In this document: one piece after another, positions 7,302-10,655 of the stretch
Layout: the number at the start of each line of letters is the position of its first letter
Numbering within the stretch: position 1 is the stretch's first letter
From: CAYYMD01 sp964480425
GTDB lineage: Bacteria; Planctomycetota; Phycisphaerae; SM23-33
Length of the DNA: 10,655 nucleotides
Assembly: GCA_964480425.1 (NCBI GenBank)
Contig: CAYZPY010000088.1
Location: forward strand, 1 to 10,655
Direction of reading: 5' to 3'
Notes under the pieces: model-generated
What the model saw: only the letters and a program-made list of their open reading frames with translations
Database searches by the model: none
What the model was told of the DNA's origin: nothing
Program-made: the position numbers and the translations under genes

Positions 7302-8435
7302 TTACCGCCATTGGCGCAGGACCTTGCCCGCGGCGGCGACGCCGGCGCCGATTTGAACCTCGGCGCCCAGGTCGGCAAGGGTATACTCGATAGCGGCTAT
7401 CAGACCTATCGTGTCCAGCGGATCTACCCATCCCATGTGGGAGATGCGGAAGATTTTGCCCTTGACGTCGGCCTGTCCCCCGGCCACCGACGCACCGTAC
7501 TTGCTCTGCAGCGCCTTGCGGAATCCGTCGTCTACGCCCTGCGGATAGCAGATGGCCGTTACCGAATCGCTCGGCTGGGATGAGAACAGTTTAAGCCCCA
7601 GCGCCTTTGCCGCGGCGCGGGTCGCCTCGGCCAGGCACGCGGTGCGGGCCCAGACGGTCTCTATGCCCGTTTCGTTGATCATGTCCAGGGCGACCTGCAA
7701 CCCGCGAATCAGCGTCACCGGCGCGGTCCACGGGGTGTCGTCCTTGGCCAGCGACTTTCGTGCGGCCTTGAGGTCCAGGTAGTAGGCAGGGGGGTTGATC
7801 TTCTCGGCGACGGACCACGCCTTGTCGCTGACTGCAACGAAGCCAAGACCCGGGGGAAGCATCAAGGCCTTCTGACTGCCGGACATCACCACGTCCACCT
7901 TCCAGTCGTCGGTCCGCAGTGGCAGCGCCCCGGCGGCGGTGATGCAGTCGGCCATGAGTATCGCGTCGGTTTTCGACACGATCTCGGCGATGGCCTGAAT
8001 GTCGCAGGCGGTGGCGGTGCAGGTCTCGCTGTAGCAGGTCGCCACTGCGCCGTACTGTCCGGTATCCAGTTTTTCCTTAACGGTGTCCGGCTGCAGCGCG
8101 GTTCCCCATTCGAGGGTAACCTCATCGACGTCCAGCCCGTAGGCGTCGGCGATCTTCACCAGGCGCTCGCCGAACTTGCCGCCGTTGGCGATCAGGATTT
8201 TTTTATCGCGCGGCGCCAGGCACGCGATGGCGGCGTCCATCGCCGCCGTTCCGGACCCTGCCAGCGTGATGACGTCATTTTCGGTCATCAGCATCTGCTT
8301 GAGTCCGGCGTTGACCTTGGCGAACATCTCCCTGAACCGCGGAGTGCGGTGATGGAAGATGGGCCTGGCCATCTCGCAAAGGACTTCTGAGGGCACATCA
8401 GTAGGGCCTGGTGTAAAAAGGCGTGGCTTAATCAT
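7302..8435 (-). CDS. Class V (alanine-glyoxylate/serine-pyruvate type) aminotransferase, probable serine-pathway partner of SerA
   Basis: PLP-dependent fold-type I aminotransferase of 377 aa. It starts with the family signature LFTPGPTDVPSEVL, then HHRTPRFREMF (28-38), LAGSGTAAMDAA (58-69) for phosphate binding, MADCITAAGALPL with PLP-contact D163, SGSQKALMLPPGLGF holding the Schiff-base lysine K189, and FRISHMGWVDP (329-339) with the substrate-carboxylate Arg330. Family members use alanine, serine or glyoxylate; in several lineages a gene of this type precedes serA, and is proposed to act as phosphoserine aminotransferase in place of SerC. That role is inferred from the 16-nt spacing to serA. 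Older databases sometimes call such proteins 'soluble hydrogenase 42 kDa subunit', which the sequence does not support. The start ATG 8435 has a strong GGGAGG 6 nt upstream. It is the first gene of the four-gene operon. Confidence 0.92.
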   Translation of the reverse strand: MIKPRLFTPGPTDVPSEVLCEMARPIFHHRTPRFREMFAKVNAGLKQMLMTENDVITLAGSGTAAMDAAIACLAPRDKKILIANGGKFGERLVKIADAYGLDVDEVTLEWGTALQPDTVKEKLDTGQYGAVATCYSETCTATACDIQAIAEIVSKTDAILMADCITAAGALPLRTDDWKVDVVMSGSQKALMLPPGLGFVAVSDKAWSVAEKINPPAYYLDLKAARKSLAKDDTPWTAPVTLIRGLQVALDMINETGIETVWARTACLAEATRAAAKALGLKLFSSQPSDSVTAICYPQGVDDGFRKALQSKYGASVAGGQADVKGKIFRISHMGWVDPLDTIGLIAAIEYTLADLGAEVQIGAGVAAAGKVLRQWR

Positions 8436-8570
8436 GACAAACCTCCCGATAACGGATTAAGCGACAGGAACAAGCCGGCAGAGCCGCAGCCCCTTGCTAC
8501 GGTTGCCACCCGCCGCCGAATATTCTTTTGTCCGGCGTGCGGACCACCCCGCTTGTCCGCGAGCGCCGGT
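8436..8570 (-). promoter_or_regulatory. Structured 5' leader of the aminotransferase-serA operon, candidate cis-regulatory RNA
   Basis: From the predicted transcription start (about 8570) to the ATG there are about 135 nt. GCGGAC (8560-8555) can pair with GTCCGC (8544-8539). Part of that same segment, GTCCG (8544-8540), can instead pair with CGGAC (8534-8530), so the two hairpins exclude each other. A further hairpin is formed by CCGTAGC (8502-8496) and GCTGCGG (8490-8484) around an AAGGG loop, closed outside by GGCA (8506-8503) and TGCC (8480-8477). A CCG-TTAT-CGG mini-stem touches the ribosome site. I recognise no known riboswitch consensus, and no terminator U-run follows any of the stems. 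Confidence 0.4.
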
Positions 8571-8576
8571 AGTGAA

Positions 8577-8604
8577 ATTATAGCACGCACACCCGCCGTA
8601 TCAA
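8577..8604 (-). promoter_or_regulatory. Sigma-70-type promoter of the aminotransferase-serA-def operon
   Basis: On the minus strand TTGATA (8604-8599) and a perfect TATAAT (8582-8577) are separated by 16 bp. The match is five of six at -35 and six of six at -10. Transcription should begin near 8570. This is the best promoter in the window, and it separates this operon from the GH43 gene upstream. Confidence 0.75.
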
Positions 8605-8633
8605 CCGTGGAAAATTCTTATTCGGTGAAATTA

Positions 8634-8646
8634 TTCCCGGAGGGAA
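8634..8646 (-). terminator. Weak hairpin downstream of the GH43 gene
   Basis: TTCCC and GGGAA form a 5-bp stem with a 3-nt loop, 43 nt past the GH43 stop, followed on the minus strand by TAATTT. It is short and lacks a real U-run, so it may only slow transcription. It lies just upstream of the next promoter. Confidence 0.22.
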
Positions 8647-8689
8647 ACGTCGCCGGACAGCGCGGCATCCTTCCCAGACCGCCGACTCA

Positions 8690-10342
8690 TTAACGCCTCG
8701 GCGCAGGTTTTGGCCCGTCGTAGTCGTATCGGAAGTAGTCGATATCGACGTGTCCGGCGGGTTTCTTATCGTTCCAGCAGTAGAAGCCCAGCCGATCTCC
8801 GCGCCAGTTGCCGAAGGCAATCTCGAACTTGTCGCCGATGCGGGTCCATTCCTCGCCGTCGAGACCGTATGAGAACCAGGCCAAGCCCTGTTCGATGTCC
8901 GTGCGGAAGTAAACGATGTCGGCTTCGACGACGGGTCCTTGCGTCCGCCTTCCGTCCAGGTCCGCGTAGATGCGCTTGGCGCCGTCGGCGTCGACCTTCA
9001 CTCCGCACAGGAAGTACCGCCCGCTGTGGTGGCACAAGCCGCCCTGCTGGTGCGGCGCCATGGCGCCGATGTCTATCCTCGTGACGGCCACGTCCGTGCC
9101 CATGCCCATTTTGCGCTGAGAGAGCGTGTTTGCGGCGTTCCAGAACCCACCGTCCTTGATCGGCACTGCCGCCTTTAGCCGCAACCAGCCGGGCCTCTCC
9201 GTCAGCGACCAGAACTTATCCCGCGGGTTGTGGTTCCACTGCCACTGGTGGGCGAGGGTTTTTGAGTCGAACTCGTCGTCGGTCTGCGGCGCGGTGACGG
9301 GGTGGCCCTTTATGGGCTTTTCCCAACGCGCCACGGTGTTGCCGACGCCGTTTTTGTCCGGGTCGTGCGGAACGGTGGGCCAGCCGTCTTTCCACTTTAT
9401 CGGGACCAGCCACTGCGAGCGTCCTTCGTACGACTCCACCACCTTTCCGTCCTTGCGCCGCTGCACGAGTTGGTGGCTCAACCACCAGGAACCGTCCGGC
9501 GCCTGCATCAGCGCCCCCTGGCAGACGGGGCGCACGCGGTCCTGCATGTCGCTTAGGGGGTTCATCTCCATGATGATCTTGCGCCGGAACGGCCCGTAGA
9601 GCGACCGGCCTCGCAGGACGATCTGCTTGCGGTCGCCCCCGAACCACTGTGCCATGAATATGTAATACTCACCGTCTATCTTGTAGATCTTGGCCGCCTC
9701 GGCGCCTCTGCCGTGGTAAATCGGCTTGCCATCATCCAGCAGCGACAGACCGTCCCAACTCATCCTGAACACGCGGGCCTGGTTGCCCTCCCACTTTTTA
9801 CTGCGTCCCCAGTTGACCACGAGATACGCCTGCTTGTTGTCCCGGTCCCAGAACACGGCCGGGTCGGTCCAGGGGCGGTTTCCTTTGCGCAGCATGCGCT
9901 TGGGGTCGGTCCACGGACCGGTAATTTTCGGGGCGTGGCTGACGAACAGGCCCTCGTGTCTGTCTACGAAATAGCAGTACCACCGCCCGTCGTGGTACGC
10001 CAAATCCGGCGCCCAGACGCAGAAGCCGTAGCGCCCCATGCGGTCGGGGCTCATTTCTTTGTTCCAGGTGAGTTTGTCCCACATATGTCCGATGATGCGC
10101 CAGTTGACCAGGTCCCCGGATTCGAGGATCGTCATGCCCGGGGCGTAGTGCATGGTCGAGGTAATCATGTACCACTTGTCGCCGAGTTTTTCGATGTCCA
10201 CGTCGGGGTAGTCGGCGTTGAGGATGGGGTTGCGGTAGGTGCCGTTTCCCTGGTCGCCCCACGAGCCGGTCTGTTCGGCATGTGCGAAGGCGACCGCGAC
10301 TGCCGGAAATAACACGAAAGCCAATAGTGTGGTTTGCATCAT
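8690..10342 (-). CDS. Secreted glycoside hydrolase family 43 enzyme with C-terminal beta-sandwich domain
   Basis: A 550-aa exported glycosidase. The signal peptide is MMQTTLLAFVLFPAVAVAF with an AHA cleavage site near residue 22. Residues about 35-345 form the five-bladed GH43 beta-propeller: YRNPILNADYPDVDI with base D47, ESGDLVNWRIIGH, CVWAPDLAYHDGRWYCYF (108-125), RPWTDPAVFWD with D160 as pKa-tuning residue, and GRGAEAAKIYKIDGEYYIF with E215 as general acid. All three catalytic carboxylates are in place, by comparison with the family. Residues about 355-541 resemble the beta-xylosidase C-terminal concanavalin-like domain (DEFDSKTLAHQWQWNHNP, WLRLKAA, LGFYCWN). GH43 members attack arabinans, xylans or related side chains; I cannot assign the substrate. 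The start is ATG 10342 (or the next codon, ATG 10339) with GGA 8 nt upstream. The frame remains open to 10567, but the residues there look non-coding and precede the signal peptide. It is monocistronic as far as seen. Confidence 0.93.
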   Translation of the reverse strand: MMQTTLLAFVLFPAVAVAFAHAEQTGSWGDQGNGTYRNPILNADYPDVDIEKLGDKWYMITSTMHYAPGMTILESGDLVNWRIIGHMWDKLTWNKEMSPDRMGRYGFCVWAPDLAYHDGRWYCYFVDRHEGLFVSHAPKITGPWTDPKRMLRKGNRPWTDPAVFWDRDNKQAYLVVNWGRSKKWEGNQARVFRMSWDGLSLLDDGKPIYHGRGAEAAKIYKIDGEYYIFMAQWFGGDRKQIVLRGRSLYGPFRRKIIMEMNPLSDMQDRVRPVCQGALMQAPDGSWWLSHQLVQRRKDGKVVESYEGRSQWLVPIKWKDGWPTVPHDPDKNGVGNTVARWEKPIKGHPVTAPQTDDEFDSKTLAHQWQWNHNPRDKFWSLTERPGWLRLKAAVPIKDGGFWNAANTLSQRKMGMGTDVAVTRIDIGAMAPHQQGGLCHHSGRYFLCGVKVDADGAKRIYADLDGRRTQGPVVEADIVYFRTDIEQGLAWFSYGLDGEEWTRIGDKFEIAFGNWRGDRLGFYCWNDKKPAGHVDIDYFRYDYDGPKPAPRR

Positions 10343-10655
10343 GATGTCGTTCCGTATACAGAAATTTTCCGGTTGGACTGTGGCCGGCCCGCTGCAGCCC
10401 GTTCCTCTACATATTTTGTAGCGTCCCTCCGGTGCTGCAATCATTTTTTGCCGATTGCTCGAAGAATTGATCACAAGCGGCAGGGTGTGGGGTTTGGGTC
10501 TCCCTCGCCAGCAAGGCAGGTTCCGCACGCGGAACGATAAATCCGACAGGATCCCTGCGAGTTGCACGACATGCCGGCCTCGCCATTTGCTGTCATTACC
10601 AGAGCCAATTGCTTTGTCTGTAAATGATTGTCGTAAGTAGACGTGAAAAAACTTA
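10343..10655. other. 313-bp non-coding region upstream of the GH43 gene
   Basis: No credible gene is seen on either strand. It holds three small inverted repeats: GTTCCGC-AC-GCGGAAC (10520-10535), GCAATC/GATTGC with a 10-nt loop (10437-10458), and CTACA-tattt-TGTAG (10407-10421). No convincing sigma-70 promoter could be placed for the GH43 gene; the best is TTGCAG (10440-10435) with a poor -10 in the A/T patch. The region probably contains the promoter and operator of the GH43 gene. Confidence 0.45.
10520..10535. repeat. Perfect 7-bp inverted repeat, possible operator
   Basis: GTTCCGC and GCGGAAC are separated by 2 nt. The 16-bp dyad, 178 bp upstream of the GH43 start codon, has the size of a dimeric repressor site (LacI/GntR style). 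It is not the LexA order, GAAC then GTTC. No regulator gene is in the window. Confidence 0.35.

Noticed and set aside
7286..7378. N-terminal extension of SerA by 31 codons
   Set aside because: It overlaps the aminotransferase gene, while GTG 7285 has AAGGAG at ideal spacing and matches the usual SerA N-terminus.
5921..7393. Plus-strand reading frame of 490 codons opposite serA
   Set aside because: The minus strand encodes complete SerA with every motif; the antisense product has no family features.
10343..10567. N-terminal extension of the GH43 protein by 75 codons
   Set aside because: The extension places a signal peptide in the middle of the protein and has no GH43 features; ATG 10342 directly begins a normal signal peptide.
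10343..10655. tRNA or other structured RNA gene upstream of GH43
   Set aside because: No cloverleaf, T-loop GTTCRANNC or CCA end could be found; the inverted repeats are short and independent.

Overview
The window is compact and GC-rich, with eight protein-coding genes, one of them cut by the window edge. I see no tRNA, rRNA, CRISPR array, insertion sequence or phage gene. The gene set suggests a free-living, probably heterotrophic bacterium, most likely a planctomycete or a relative in the PVC group. The reasons are secreted glycoside hydrolases mixed with housekeeping genes, a divergent uroporphyrinogen-decarboxylase-fold protein, a class V aminotransferase paired with long-type SerA, several GTG/TTG starts and often weak Shine-Dalgarno sites. 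This taxonomic guess is inference; no marker gene here proves it.

Layout. Positions 1-2377 (minus strand) hold a URO-D-superfamily protein followed downstream by hemL, glutamate-1-semialdehyde aminomutase, whose 3' end lies outside the window. A 151-bp divergent intergenic region separates these from the CCA-adding enzyme gene (plus strand, 2529-3752), whose GTG start may be leaderless. After a convergent spacer with a possible two-way terminator, positions 8435 down to 3894 (minus strand) hold a tightly packed four-gene operon: class V aminotransferase, serA, def (peptide deformylase) and a secreted glycoside-hydrolase-like protein. It is driven by a clear sigma-70-type promoter (8604-8577) with a leader of about 135 nt that can form competing hairpins. 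Upstream, on the same strand, lies a secreted GH43-family glycosidase (10342-8690). It is preceded by 313 bp of non-coding DNA with several small inverted repeats.

How the genes fit together. The aminotransferase and SerA probably supply the first two steps of serine (or glycine/serine) synthesis. Deformylase serves general protein maturation. The two exported carbohydrate-active proteins point to polysaccharide degradation. HemL feeds tetrapyrrole synthesis, but the neighbouring URO-D-like protein lacks HemE's N-terminal signature and is more likely a methyltransferase-like or otherwise uncharacterised member of that fold. The points most worth a second look are the structured leader of the aminotransferase-serA operon, the unusual def/glycosidase coupling, the URO-D-like gene and the possible leaderless start of cca. 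I do not see a clear new defence or mobile system here.
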